From Hungatella sp. (GTDB lineage: Bacteria; Bacillota; Clostridia; Lachnospirales; Lachnospiraceae), in the NCBI GenBank assembly GCA_009712635.1, contig WASS01000012.1, forward strand, positions 1 through 64,000: DNA of 64,000 nt, given 5' to 3'. Made by a program: the position numbers and the translations under genes. Positions 8,361 through 16,298 of this stretch are shown piece after piece. Below the pieces are notes generated by a model. That model ran no database searches. It was not told the DNA's origin and worked only from the letters and a program-made list of their open reading frames with translations. The first letter of the stretch is position 1, and the number at the start of each line of letters is the position of its first letter.

Positions 8361-8849
8361 TTAGGGGGCAATTGTATCTTCCATTTTCTGTTTTTTATTA
8401 TCCCTTAATTCTTTAAAAAATTTTTTCATCATCTGGGCACATTCTTCCCCCAATACTCCGGATTCCATTTCCACCTGATGATTAAACCCTTTCTCATGAA
8501 ACAGATCAAGCACAGAGCCTGCGCAGCCAGCTTTGGGATTCATACAGCCAATGACAACTTTCTTCATTCTTGACTGTACAATTGCTCCCGCACACATGGG
8601 ACAGGGTTCCAGGGTTACATACATGGTACAGTCTTCCAGTCTCCAGTCCCCCAGCTTTTTGCAGGCTTTCCGGATTGCGATGATTTCTGCGTGGGACAGC
8701 ACATTTTTATCTGATGTACGCCGGTTGTATCCTCTGGCTATAACTTTATCTTCATAAACAATCACACACCCAATGGGTACTTCGCCAACTGCTCCGGCTT
8801 TCTTTGCCTGTGTAACTGCCTGACGCATATATTTTTCATCTATTGTCAT
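8361..8849 (-). CDS. tadA: tRNA-specific adenosine deaminase TadA
   Basis: A 162-residue zinc deaminase that converts A34 to inosine in tRNA-Arg. The zinc and catalytic motif is HAE (His53, Glu55), with PCPMC giving Cys83 and Cys86. The RMKKVVIG strand and the C-terminal helix fit the family. The ATG at 8849 is preferred: GAGGAA precedes it by about six bases, and residues upstream of it do not look family-like. It lies upstream of SRP RNA, a neighbourhood common in Clostridia. It is divergent from the radical-SAM activase across a short symmetric promoter region. Confidence 0.95.
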   Translation of the reverse strand: MTIDEKYMRQAVTQAKKAGAVGEVPIGCVIVYEDKVIARGYNRRTSDKNVLSHAEIIAIRKACKKLGDWRLEDCTMYVTLEPCPMCAGAIVQSRMKKVVIGCMNPKAGCAGSVLDLFHEKGFNHQVEMESGVLGEECAQMMKKFFKELRDNKKQKMEDTIAP

Positions 8850-8877
8850 AATGATTCCTCTTCGCTGTTTAATGTGG

Positions 8878-8896
8878 TATACTTGTCCTAAGTATA
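8878..8896. promoter_or_regulatory. Inverted repeat with -10-like arms between divergent genes
   Basis: TATACTT and AAGTATA arms (7 bp) flank a 5-base centre. Each arm reads as a TATACT -10 on its own strand; the plus-strand copy has an extended TGG before it. It lies between tadA and the nrdG-like gene, so it may be a shared divergent promoter or an operator. No good -35 is seen on either side. Confidence 0.45.
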
Positions 8897-8922
8897 TCAT
8901 GAAATAAAGGAATGGTGAATAG

Positions 8923-9618
8923 ATGAAGCTATGTGGTCTTCAAAAAACAACACTTCTGGATTATCCAGGTCATGTGGCTGCCACGATTTTTCTGGGCGGC
9001 TGCAATTTCCGCTGCCCTTTTTGCCATAACAGCGGATTGATCGGAAGTGATGCGGCGTCACAGTTCTCAGAGGAAGAAATCTTAGATTTTCTTATAAAAA
9101 GAAAAGGGATTCTGGAAGGTGTCTGTATTACCGGTGGAGAGCCAACCCTCGCTGCAGAACTGGAGTCATTTATCCGAAAAATCCGGGAACTGGGGTATCT
9201 TATTAAACTTGACACCAACGGCTATCGTCCTGATGTATTAAAAAAGCTGATTACAGAAGGGCTTCTGGATTATATAGCCATGGACATAAAATCCGGTCGG
9301 GAGCATTATAAGAAAGCTGCAGGAACCGGAGATCTTAAAATAAGGAACGTGGAAGAAAGCGCTGCATTTTTAATGGAAAACCGTATCCCATATGAATTTC
9401 GCACAACAGTCGTAAAAGGGATCCATACAATTGGGGATTTCGTGGATATTGGCAACTGGCTGGAGGGAGATTCCCCGTATTTTCTTCAAAATTATGTGGA
9501 TTCTGATCAGGTTTTATGCCCGGGCTACACCTCTTTTTCAGATAGTGAACTGAAGGGGTTTTTAAAAATATTAAAACCATTTCTTCCGGGAGCCATGCTC
9601 CGGGGCGAATCTTTTTAA
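8923..9618 (+). CDS. nrdG: Anaerobic ribonucleotide reductase-activating protein (radical SAM)
   Basis: A 231-residue radical-SAM activase of the NrdG2/PflA type. It uses a 4Fe-4S cluster and S-adenosylmethionine to install a glycyl radical on a partner enzyme, most likely the class III ribonucleotide reductase. The cluster motif is Cys27-x3-Cys31-x2-Cys34 (GCNFRCPFCHN). A glycine-rich SAM-binding ITGGEP follows near residue 70. AAGGAAT precedes the ATG. The reductase itself is not in this window, and a related glycyl-radical partner cannot be excluded. Confidence 0.88.
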   Translation: MKLCGLQKTTLLDYPGHVAATIFLGGCNFRCPFCHNSGLIGSDAASQFSEEEILDFLIKRKGILEGVCITGGEPTLAAELESFIRKIRELGYLIKLDTNGYRPDVLKKLITEGLLDYIAMDIKSGREHYKKAAGTGDLKIRNVEESAAFLMENRIPYEFRTTVVKGIHTIGDFVDIGNWLEGDSPYFLQNYVDSDQVLCPGYTSFSDSELKGFLKILKPFLPGAMLRGESF

Positions 9619-9626
9619 CGCAAACC

Positions 9627-9655
9627 AGGGGGCTTTTTCAGCCCCCTACTTTTAT
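9627..9655 (+). terminator. Intrinsic terminator after nrdG-like gene
   Basis: AGGGGGCT and AGCCCCCT form a perfect 8-bp stem with a five-base loop, followed by TACTTTTAT. It overlaps the last codons and stop of the convergent DUF6128 gene and is nearly symmetric, so it may act on both strands. Confidence 0.75.
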
Positions 9656-11347
9656 ATCGGTATACCAGAATCCAAAACGTCCATCTTCCATTGGCTGATC
9701 TTTTGACAGTACAAAATTAGGAAAACCGAACATAGATGCCATATATCGTTCGTTGCTGTAATAATGTCCCGGAATTCCCAGCAGATAGCGGGGAGATCCT
9801 TCTGTGTTAAGCCTTGCGAGGATCAGATACCGGTAATTGTAGTAACCATGCAATAAGAAACTGTTATTTCCATATACCCAGGCATCTCTGGGAAGAAGAC
9901 CGATATCCTGAGGTTTGATCGTCAGAATTTCACACCCGTCTTCATAATCAAACGCCAGAATCCTGGTATGCTCTTTTCTTAATTTTTCCCAGATCGCACT
10001 ATGTTGATTTTCTTCCTGACTTTCATTTTCGCGCAAATGTTCCAATACCTCTGGATCACCAAGCTTTGGTTCCGTATGGTCTTGGTTTTTAGTTTCTTTT
10101 ATTACGGCATCTGCGCGGTATAAACGGGTAGTTCCTGCTTCGGGCTCAAGAAATACATCTGTGTCCTCCGCCAGGCCTGCATCGCCCGAACTCATCTGAA
10201 CAGATTCTTTTAATCCGCCATCTTCAGCTTCAGACATCATGGGCTTTGGCATTAAGGGAACAGATTCCTGCTGACTTTGTAAAACGGTCTGAGTCTCTTC
10301 GGAAGGTTCTGTATGTACGGACTCTGCAGTCATGGGTACTGTTGGCGTCGGTCCCGTTGGACGTGGCGTTGGAGATGCAGCGCCGGTTGGGTTCGTTACA
10401 GGAGACATTGACCCTGTCGGCATGGTCCCTGCCGGCATTGGTGATGTGGGCATTGGTCCTGTCGGCATTGACCGTGTTGGCATTGGCCCTGTGGGCATTG
10501 ACCGTGGCATTGCACCATTAGGTATTGGCGTTGTTGGCATTGACCCATTGGGCATCGGGGCTGTCGGCATTGGTCCGGTAGGACGTGGTTCCTGCCACCA
10601 GCCAGGAACTGGTCCAGTCATGGTCGGGCGAGTATTTTGCTGTCTATCCGGTGCAGGCGCAGTGACTGAAGGCGGATTCCCCTGCCTCCCTCCTGCTGTG
10701 GGACCGGTCACTGTGGTTCTGGTATTTCCACCTTGCGGTATGGAACCTGTCATCTGCTGGATCTCAGGCATGAGACTTTCGGCCTGCGGGCTTGGCTCAC
10801 TGTCGGATGACACCGGACTTTCCGCCTGGAGAAGAACCTCTTCTTCATTTTTTGTATCCTGACTGTCCCCATCTTCCAGTGGAAACTCTTTTTCTATCTC
10901 CTGAACAGCTTTTTTAATCTGTTCTTCCGATATGGCAGAATTTTCTTTTACAGCAGAATCTGTATTTTCCAGATCAACTGCCGCTGCATGAGCAACTGCA
11001 TCCTCCCATATGGTGGTATAAGATCTCCATGTATTTTTTACATCATGTATGGTCAGTCCAAAACATTGGTCCATGTTAAAACCGGAACGTTCAATATCAT
11101 TTACGGATACTGTGGCTCTGAATTCACCGGAACCGCCTCGTATGAAAATATTTCCAAGGTATATTTCCTGTTCTCCGGCCAATAGATATACTCCAATGTC
11201 GTTACCGCCTACATAGATTCTTTTCACACTTACCGTAATTTTGCACTGGATTCCTCTCGTCTCTATCTTGGCAAATCCGATGTTTTTTCCTTTGACTCCG
11301 CCTTCGTAGGCATAAATATATGAGATTAGTCTTCGATAGTTAGACAT
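9638..11347 (-). CDS. DUF6128-type protein with Pro-Met repeat linker
   Basis: A 569-residue protein of unknown function, resembling Lachnospiraceae DUF6128 proteins. Residues 1-125 form a beta-rich N-terminal domain (YIYAYEGGVKGKNIGFAKIE). Residues about 240-345 are a low-complexity linker of repeated PMPTG/PMPxS units, rich in Met, Pro, Thr and Gly. Residues about 455-569 form the conserved C-terminal domain (AWVYGNNSFLLHGYYNYRYL, then GIPGHYYSNERYMASMFGFP). No signal peptide or membrane span is seen, so it is probably cytoplasmic. The ORF on the opposite strand over the repeats is a compositional shadow. Confidence 0.7.
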   Translation of the reverse strand: MSNYRRLISYIYAYEGGVKGKNIGFAKIETRGIQCKITVSVKRIYVGGNDIGVYLLAGEQEIYLGNIFIRGGSGEFRATVSVNDIERSGFNMDQCFGLTIHDVKNTWRSYTTIWEDAVAHAAAVDLENTDSAVKENSAISEEQIKKAVQEIEKEFPLEDGDSQDTKNEEEVLLQAESPVSSDSEPSPQAESLMPEIQQMTGSIPQGGNTRTTVTGPTAGGRQGNPPSVTAPAPDRQQNTRPTMTGPVPGWWQEPRPTGPMPTAPMPNGSMPTTPIPNGAMPRSMPTGPMPTRSMPTGPMPTSPMPAGTMPTGSMSPVTNPTGAASPTPRPTGPTPTVPMTAESVHTEPSEETQTVLQSQQESVPLMPKPMMSEAEDGGLKESVQMSSGDAGLAEDTDVFLEPEAGTTRLYRADAVIKETKNQDHTEPKLGDPEVLEHLRENESQEENQHSAIWEKLRKEHTRILAFDYEDGCEILTIKPQDIGLLPRDAWVYGNNSFLLHGYYNYRYLILARLNTEGSPRYLLGIPGHYYSNERYMASMFGFPNFVLSKDQPMEDGRFGFWYTDIKVGG

Positions 11348-11464
11348 GCCACCACTCCTTTATCACTATTTTATGCAAAATGGCATTGCATCTATGACAT
11401 AAAAATGATATCCTAATGAAAGAATAAAATAAAAATTTTTTCCCAAATATGGAGGATGATAAAA

Positions 11465-12199
11465 ATGAAGCTCTACCGTGCAAAAGACTACTATGACATG
11501 AGCCGAAAAGCAGCCAATATTATATCTGCCCAGATCATTATGAAGCCGAACTGTGTTCTGGGACTTGCTACCGGTTCCACACCTGTAGGTGCCTACAAAC
11601 AGCTGATTGAATGGTACAACAAAGGTGACTTGGATTTTTCCCGGGTAAAAACAGCAAACCTTGATGAATACAAGGGATTAACCAGAGATAATGACCAGAG
11701 TTACTACCACTTTATGAAGCAGAATTTATTTATGCACGTAAATATCGAGGTAACCAATACTCATATACCTGATGGTATGGAATCAGATGCAGAAAAAGAA
11801 GCTGCCAGATATGAAGAGATTCTCAGAAATCTGGGCGGCATTGACTTACAGATTCTTGGACTTGGTCATAATGGGCACATCGGATTTAATGAGCCTTCCG
11901 ATATCTTCCCAAAAGATACCCACATTGTTGACTTACAGGAAAGCACCATTGAAGCAAACAAGCGTTTTTTTGAATCTGCAGATCAGGTTCCGCGCCAGGC
12001 TTATACCATGGGAATCGGTACAATTATTAGAGCGAAAAAAATCCTGTTAATGGTAAGCGGCGAAGATAAGGCTGAAATTCTGCATGATGCCCTTTGCGGT
12101 CCGGTAACCCCAAAAGTTCCTGCTTCTATTCTGCAGCTCCATCCGGATGTAATTATTGTAGCCGATGAAGCAGCTCTGTCAAAATGGGAAACGAACTAA
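11465..12199 (+). CDS. nagB: Glucosamine-6-phosphate deaminase
   Basis: A 244-residue enzyme that converts glucosamine-6-phosphate to fructose-6-phosphate and ammonia in amino-sugar catabolism. Family motifs are LGLATGSTPVGAYKQL (phosphate loop), NLDEYKGL with the catalytic Asp, LGLGHNGHIGFNEP with the catalytic His, and the late MVSGEDKAEIL. The ATG at 11465 is chosen: GGAGG (11451-11455) stands nine bases before it, whereas the ATG at 11456 abuts the site. No nagA lies next to it. Confidence 0.96.
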   Translation: MKLYRAKDYYDMSRKAANIISAQIIMKPNCVLGLATGSTPVGAYKQLIEWYNKGDLDFSRVKTANLDEYKGLTRDNDQSYYHFMKQNLFMHVNIEVTNTHIPDGMESDAEKEAARYEEILRNLGGIDLQILGLGHNGHIGFNEPSDIFPKDTHIVDLQESTIEANKRFFESADQVPRQAYTMGIGTIIRAKKILLMVSGEDKAEILHDALCGPVTPKVPASILQLHPDVIIVADEAALSKWETN

Positions 12200-12201
12200 T
12201 C

Positions 12202-12230
12202 TTGACGTAAATAGCTTACAATGATATAAT
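12202..12230 (+). promoter_or_regulatory. Consensus sigma-A promoter of the ABC-2 leader
   Basis: TTGACG (12202-12207), a 17-base spacer and a perfect TATAAT (12225-12230) start two bases after the nagB stop. Transcription would begin near 12237, about ten bases before a very strong ribosome site. Confidence 0.85.
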
Positions 12231-12249
12231 GAGTTAAATTTTTTAAAGG

Positions 12250-12390
12250 AGGTGAGACGCTGTGGGAAATATATCTATTAAAGCTACTTCATTATGGACT
12301 AATATTAATAATATCTCTGCAGTTTTCGGTAATTTTGACGCGTCCGTGTATCAGTGCGCCCATTTTTACGAAAAAGGCAGCGTCTCATCT
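12250..12390 (+). promoter_or_regulatory. Candidate structured leader RNA: 14-bp long-range helix around a leader ORF
   Basis: Bases 12250-12263 (AGGTGAGACGCTGT) can pair with 12377-12390 (GCAGCGTCTCATCT) over 14 consecutive positions, including two G-U pairs. The 5' arm contains part of the ribosome site and the first bases of the leader ORF; the 3' arm lies inside its last codons. A further GCGTC at about 12341-12345 could compete for the 5' arm. With the downstream terminator this resembles an attenuator or riboswitch. No known riboswitch class was recognised. Confidence 0.5.
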
Positions 12391-12414
12391 GAAAATTATT
12401 CTGTTAGCCGGTAG
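12262..12414 (+). CDS. 50-residue putative leader peptide
   Basis: A short ORF starting with GTG and ending in TAG. It is preceded by AAAGGAGGTGA, a near-perfect anti-16S match nine bases upstream, and by its own consensus promoter. The peptide starts MGNISIKATSLW and ends SENYSVSR, with one cysteine near residue 32. No signal peptide or membrane span is evident, and I recognise no family. Its position between a strong promoter and an intrinsic terminator ahead of an ABC transporter suggests a regulatory leader peptide, as in B. subtilis bmrB-bmrCD. It could instead be an ORF fortuitously open across a structured RNA. Confidence 0.5.
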   Translation: MGNISIKATSLWTNINNISAVFGNFDASVYQCAHFYEKGSVSSENYSVSR

Positions 12415-12446
12415 GTTTTACCACTGGTTTTTCGGTTGATTTTCCG

Positions 12447-12474
12447 CCCGGATGCTCCTGCACCGGGTTTTTTT
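12447..12474 (+). terminator. Intrinsic terminator/attenuator upstream of the ABC-2 operon
   Basis: CCCGG and CCGGG arms plus an inner TGC/GCA pair (one bulged A) form an 8-bp stem with loop TCCT, followed by seven T. It lies 80 bases before the first permease gene and after the leader ORF, with no other obvious promoter in between. CCGGT at the end of the leader ORF (12408-12412) is complementary to ACCGG in the 3' arm and could act as part of an antiterminator. Confidence 0.8.
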
Positions 12475-12553
12475 GTGTGTTTTTTTCGAAATGGCAGTCT
12501 GAACGGACTTTTTCCACTTTGATTCTAGACACACAATATGGAGGATATGACCT

Positions 12554-13384
12554 ATGAAACGAGTAAAAACCATTCTGTCCGGCTGCGGCTCTCTCTCAAG
12601 AGCTGTATGCTCCACAACTTTAATCTGCTCCAAACAAATTTTTGACGGAGGCTTTCTCTGTGTAGCTGGAGGATACGTTGTCCAGATAGTCCAGTTTATT
12701 ATGCTGACCTTTATCTGGAAGACTTTGGCAGAAACTAATGCTCTGCCAGCAAACGTATCATTAGACCAGTTAATGACCTACACGCTGATGTCTGCCGTAT
12801 TACATGAGGAATTAAATATTATCTCTCCCGCCACTTCGTCCTTGTGGGAGGGATCCGTCATTGGGCGTTTTTTAAGGCCCATGGCAATTGAAGCAAGCTT
12901 TATTTCAGAAACCATTGGCCGATTCTGGGTTCCCAACTTCTTATTTCTGGGTATTCCATTATTGCTTTTTGCACCGGTTCTGTCTGTCAGTCCGTTGCCT
13001 GCTTCTTTTCGCATGGGAATTCTCTCTCTCATAAGTCTGCTGCTGGCAATTTGTATTGGATTTGCCATAGATTTGCTGTTCGCTTCTCTTGCAATGAATC
13101 TGAAAAATGGATGCTTTGCGGCTCTTGCTGTCAGAGAGGCAGTTTATTCCCTGCTTTCCGGAGAAATGATACCATTTTCTTTATTTCCAAAAAAATTGGG
13201 AACGCTTTTTTCCCTGCTTCCGTTGGGCTCAGTTGCCCATGGACCTTTAACTATCTACACTGGCACCGCCCATCTCCCTTATAGGGTTCTGGCGCTTCAG
13301 TTTTTCTGGGCTGTTAGTTTATGGGCTCTTGCAATTTACGTATTTAATAAAAGTAAAGAAAGGATGATCTCTTTTGGTGGATAA
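12554..13384 (+). CDS. ABC-2 type transporter permease subunit 1
   Basis: A 276-residue membrane protein with about six hydrophobic segments, resembling the COG4587 permease family found next to COG3694 and COG4586 genes. A possible reentrant segment follows residue 50. It would form the membrane channel with the next gene and be driven by the ATPase at 14188. The substrate is unknown; drug or lipid-like export is usual for this class but unproven. GAGG stands upstream of the ATG. Its end overlaps the next gene by about 11 bases, so translation is probably coupled. Confidence 0.8.
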   Translation: MKRVKTILSGCGSLSRAVCSTTLICSKQIFDGGFLCVAGGYVVQIVQFIMLTFIWKTLAETNALPANVSLDQLMTYTLMSAVLHEELNIISPATSSLWEGSVIGRFLRPMAIEASFISETIGRFWVPNFLFLGIPLLLFAPVLSVSPLPASFRMGILSLISLLLAICIGFAIDLLFASLAMNLKNGCFAALAVREAVYSLLSGEMIPFSLFPKKLGTLFSLLPLGSVAHGPLTIYTGTAHLPYRVLALQFFWAVSLWALAIYVFNKSKERMISFGG

Positions 13385-14234
13385 TTTTAAAATACTAATC
13401 AGGCTTTACAGGCAATATGCAAAAATGGATTTATTATGGTTTCTGCGGGATACCCGTTATTTCTTTATTCAGCTGGTCTCTGATGTTGTAAGCGGTGGGT
13501 GCACCATAGCTGGTGTCTGCCTGTTATCCGCAAACTTTAAAAACTTTTCCGGTATGACCCAAAATGAAATTTTATTTATGATGGGTTACGCTCTCTTTAT
13601 TGACGGTATATTCATGGTATTTTTTATGGGCAATAATACCGGCATGGTCAGCCGGATTATTGGCAGGGGACAGCTTGACCACATTATGATTCAGCCCGTC
13701 CCTCTGTGGGCAGAACTTCTGGCACAGGGTTTTTCCCCTGTTTCCGGTTCTCCCATAATGATTTTTGGAACTGGGCTTACTGTTTACGGTGCCATCAGAG
13801 CTGGTTTACCTATAAACGCTTTTACTATACTGCTGTTCCTTTTTTACAGCATTTGCTCGATTGTCATTGTGATGTCATTTATCTATCTGATTTCCTGTTC
13901 AGCATTCTATGCCCCTGCTGCTGCAGAGGAAATCGCCGGGGTGGGCAAGGAATTATTTTCTTCATTAAAAACTTACCCGCTGGGTAATATGAAAGGTTTT
14001 CAAAAGCACATTTTTTTGTCCTTGATTCCTGTGGGCCTTTGTGCCTGGCTTCCTTCCACACTTTTAATAAACGCTGGGAAATATGGATTAGAGGCAGTTT
14101 TCGTTCCGAAAGCGCTCTACCTGCCTATTGCAGCTGCAATTTTTTCATTTATAGCAATTATCACATTTAAGAAAGGAATGAAATATTATGAAACCTATGG
14201 TTCTCCAAGATACTCCGGCTTTGGCCATCGATAA
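13374..14234 (+). CDS. ABC-2 type transporter permease subunit 2
   Basis: A 286-residue membrane protein with about six hydrophobic segments and no ATP motifs. It resembles the COG3694 permease that pairs with the COG4587 permease. The start is uncertain: TTG at 13374 is best spaced from AAAGGA, and GTG at 13377 is the alternative; no ATG is near. Both overlap the end of the first permease. Its end overlaps the ATPase start by 47 bases, so the three genes form one tightly packed operon. Confidence 0.8.
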   Translation: MVDNFKILIRLYRQYAKMDLLWFLRDTRYFFIQLVSDVVSGGCTIAGVCLLSANFKNFSGMTQNEILFMMGYALFIDGIFMVFFMGNNTGMVSRIIGRGQLDHIMIQPVPLWAELLAQGFSPVSGSPIMIFGTGLTVYGAIRAGLPINAFTILLFLFYSICSIVIVMSFIYLISCSAFYAPAAAEEIAGVGKELFSSLKTYPLGNMKGFQKHIFLSLIPVGLCAWLPSTLLINAGKYGLEAVFVPKALYLPIAAAIFSFIAIITFKKGMKYYETYGSPRYSGFGHR

Positions 14235-15198
14235 TATAACAAAAGAATATTGCCAGTGGCAGAGAAGCGGCAACGCCCGCGACATTATTAAAAACCTTCT
14301 TCACCCGGAAAAGCGTGTAGTAACTGCTCTTGATCACATATCACTTCAGATAAAGAAGGGGGAATTCGTTGCTTATGCAGGTGCCAATGGTGCCGGTAAA
14401 AGCACTACAATAAAAATTCTTTCCGGAATCCTCATGCCTACAGAGGGAACGGTATCTGTACTGGGATTAAATCCCGCCAAAGACCGGGTCAAACTCATGA
14501 GCCATATCGGAGTCCTGTTTGGCCAGCGTACAGAATTATGGTGGGACCATCCGGTGATATCCAGCTTCCAATGGAAAAAGGAGGTATGGAACATTCCGGA
14601 TTCCGTTTACAAAGAGAACCTGGAGATGGTTACAGATCTTTTGGATCTTTCTGATATTCTAAAAACCTTTACCAGGGAGCTGAGCCTTGGGCAGAGAATG
14701 CGGGCGGATATTGCCATGCTTCTGCTTCACAGTCCGGAACTGATTTTTCTTGATGAGCCCACGCTTGGTCTTGATGTACTTGCCAAGCAGCAGATGATCC
14801 GGTTTTTAAAGAAGATTAACCTTGAGAACAAAACAACGGTGGTGGTAACCAGTCATGATATGGACGATCTGGAGGAAATGGCCCAGAGAATCATTCTTAT
14901 TAACAAGGGGAGAATTGCATTTGACGGAGACTTTGATGAACTAAGAAATGTGATGGGAGGCTTTTACCGGATTGTCCTTACTACGGCAAAAGAAGAGCTA
15001 CCGCTTTCCATTCCGGGTATGCGGCTTTTAAAAACAGAAAGCGGAGTTCACGAATACGAATTTGACCGGAATGTATTAGGAATCCATAAGGTTATGGGGC
15101 TACTTTCTGAATTCCCTCAGATTCTTGATATGGAAATTAAAAAGGCCCCCATTGAAGATGTAGTGGCTAATTTATATCTGAGCTGGCGGGAAAATTAA
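14188..15198 (+). CDS. ABC transporter ATP-binding protein (COG4586-like)
   Basis: A 336-residue ATPase for the two ABC-2 permeases. Walker A is GANGAGKST (residues about 67-75). The Q-loop region reads GVLFGQRTELWWDHP, a variant typical of this subfamily. The signature is ELSLGQRMRADIA, Walker B is LIFLDEPTLGLD, and the switch histidine is in VVTSHD. The C-terminal 70 residues form a regulatory domain. AAAGGA stands ten bases before the ATG. It ends the operon that starts at the 12202 promoter. Confidence 0.92.
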   Translation: MKPMVLQDTPALAIDNITKEYCQWQRSGNARDIIKNLLHPEKRVVTALDHISLQIKKGEFVAYAGANGAGKSTTIKILSGILMPTEGTVSVLGLNPAKDRVKLMSHIGVLFGQRTELWWDHPVISSFQWKKEVWNIPDSVYKENLEMVTDLLDLSDILKTFTRELSLGQRMRADIAMLLLHSPELIFLDEPTLGLDVLAKQQMIRFLKKINLENKTTVVVTSHDMDDLEEMAQRIILINKGRIAFDGDFDELRNVMGGFYRIVLTTAKEELPLSIPGMRLLKTESGVHEYEFDRNVLGIHKVMGLLSEFPQILDMEIKKAPIEDVVANLYLSWREN

Positions 15199-15201
15199 CA
15201 G

Positions 15202-15230
15202 TTGGTTTTTTCGTAGGTTTAGTGTAGAAT
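15202..15230 (+). promoter_or_regulatory. Promoter of bacteriohemerythrin gene
   Basis: TTGGTT (15202-15207), a 17-base spacer and TAGAAT (15225-15230) lie about 35 bases before the start. The gene is therefore probably transcribed separately from the ABC-2 operon. Confidence 0.65.
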
Positions 15231-15265
15231 ATACTTACATTATTTATTACGAAAGAGGTGTACAT

Positions 15266-15670
15266 ATGGCATACGCATTTACAAAGGATCTGGAGACCGG
15301 AAACCAGTTAATTGACTCAGAACACCGCCAGCTGATTGATGCGATCAATAATTTACTGACTGCCTGCTCCACCGGTAAAGGCCGTGCAGAACTGGCCAAT
15401 ACTACTAAGTTTTTACAGGATTATACTGCCAAGCATTTTGGAGATGAGGAAAAACTCCAGCTTCAGAGCCAGTATCCCGATTATGCAAATCACAAGCGCT
15501 ACCATGAAGAGTTTAAGAAGGTAGTTGCAGGAATCTGCCAGAAGCTCGATAAGGAAGGTCCTACCATTGCACTGGTTGGCGAAGTAAACAGTGCAATTGC
15601 AGGTTGGCTGATCAACCATATCAAAAAAGAAGATGTCAAAGTTGCAACTCACATAAAAAGCAGATCCTGA
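15266..15670 (+). CDS. Bacteriohemerythrin
   Basis: A 134-residue non-heme di-iron protein that binds oxygen. In anaerobes it is thought to scavenge or sense O2. All seven iron ligands are visible: His20, His57, Glu61, His76, His80, His118 and Asp123. The single-domain length is usual. GAGGTG precedes the ATG. It has its own promoter and terminator. Confidence 0.95.
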   Translation: MAYAFTKDLETGNQLIDSEHRQLIDAINNLLTACSTGKGRAELANTTKFLQDYTAKHFGDEEKLQLQSQYPDYANHKRYHEEFKKVVAGICQKLDKEGPTIALVGEVNSAIAGWLINHIKKEDVKVATHIKSRS

Positions 15671-15690
15671 TCAAAAAAAGAATAATCATT

Positions 15691-15732
15691 AAACAGCTTC
15701 TTACCAGAGTTCTGGCCGGAAGCTGTTTTTTT
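15691..15732 (+). terminator. Intrinsic terminator after bacteriohemerythrin
   Basis: AAACAGCTTC pairs with GGAAGCTGTTT across a 21-base loop and is followed by a T run. Confidence 0.8.
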
Positions 15733-15839
15733 GTGCTGTGGCATAAAATAATTGCTGTGCTCTCTTTTCATTCCGTCTGTATTTTGATAAAATAGGTTCA
15801 GAAATCAAAAACAAACTACTGGAAAGAAGGTACATGATT

Positions 15840-16259
15840 ATGAAAGACACAAATTGCGCATATTGTATGAAGGGAGACTTGGTTGCTAAATTTGGTTATC
15901 CTGTCTGTGAAATGGAAACAGGCTTTTTATATTTATTTAAAGAACAGAGCAAGAAAGGCAGAGTCATCCTTGCATATAAGGATCATGTCGGCGAGATGAT
16001 TGATATCAGTGATGAAGAGAGAAATGCATTTTTTGCTGAAGTTTCCAAAGTATCCAAAGCCATTCACAAGGTTTTTAATCCGGATAAAGTGAATTATGGC
16101 GCTTATGGAGATACAGGCTGTCATCTTCACATGCATATCGTTCCCAAATACAATGGCGGAGATGAGTGGGGAGGCACATTTGCCATGAATCCGGATAAAG
16201 TATATTTAACCGATGATGAGTATGAGAAAATGGCTGAAGCCATTCGTGCAGCCTTATAA
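15840..16259 (+). CDS. HIT family nucleotide-binding protein
   Basis: A 139-residue histidine-triad protein, probably a nucleotide or dinucleotide hydrolase. The triad is HLHMHIVPKY near residue 98. A CAYCMKGD pair of cysteines at the N-terminus may bind zinc. The ATG at 15840 has AAGAAGG nine bases before it; the ATG at 15834 is too close. It lies 39 bases before the YwlG gene and is probably cotranscribed with it. A second HIT gene lies at 32325. Confidence 0.9.
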   Translation: MKDTNCAYCMKGDLVAKFGYPVCEMETGFLYLFKEQSKKGRVILAYKDHVGEMIDISDEERNAFFAEVSKVSKAIHKVFNPDKVNYGAYGDTGCHLHMHIVPKYNGGDEWGGTFAMNPDKVYLTDDEYEKMAEAIRAAL

Positions 16260-16298
16260 TCAAACACATAGACTGTACAGGAAGGAAGGTGCCGGATT

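Noticed and set aside
10332-10862. 176-codon plus-strand ORF rich in Gly/Val/Ile
   Set aside because: It is antisense to the Pro-Met-Thr repeat linker of the DUF6128 gene, and its repetitive composition is the shadow of that linker. It has no convincing ribosome site.
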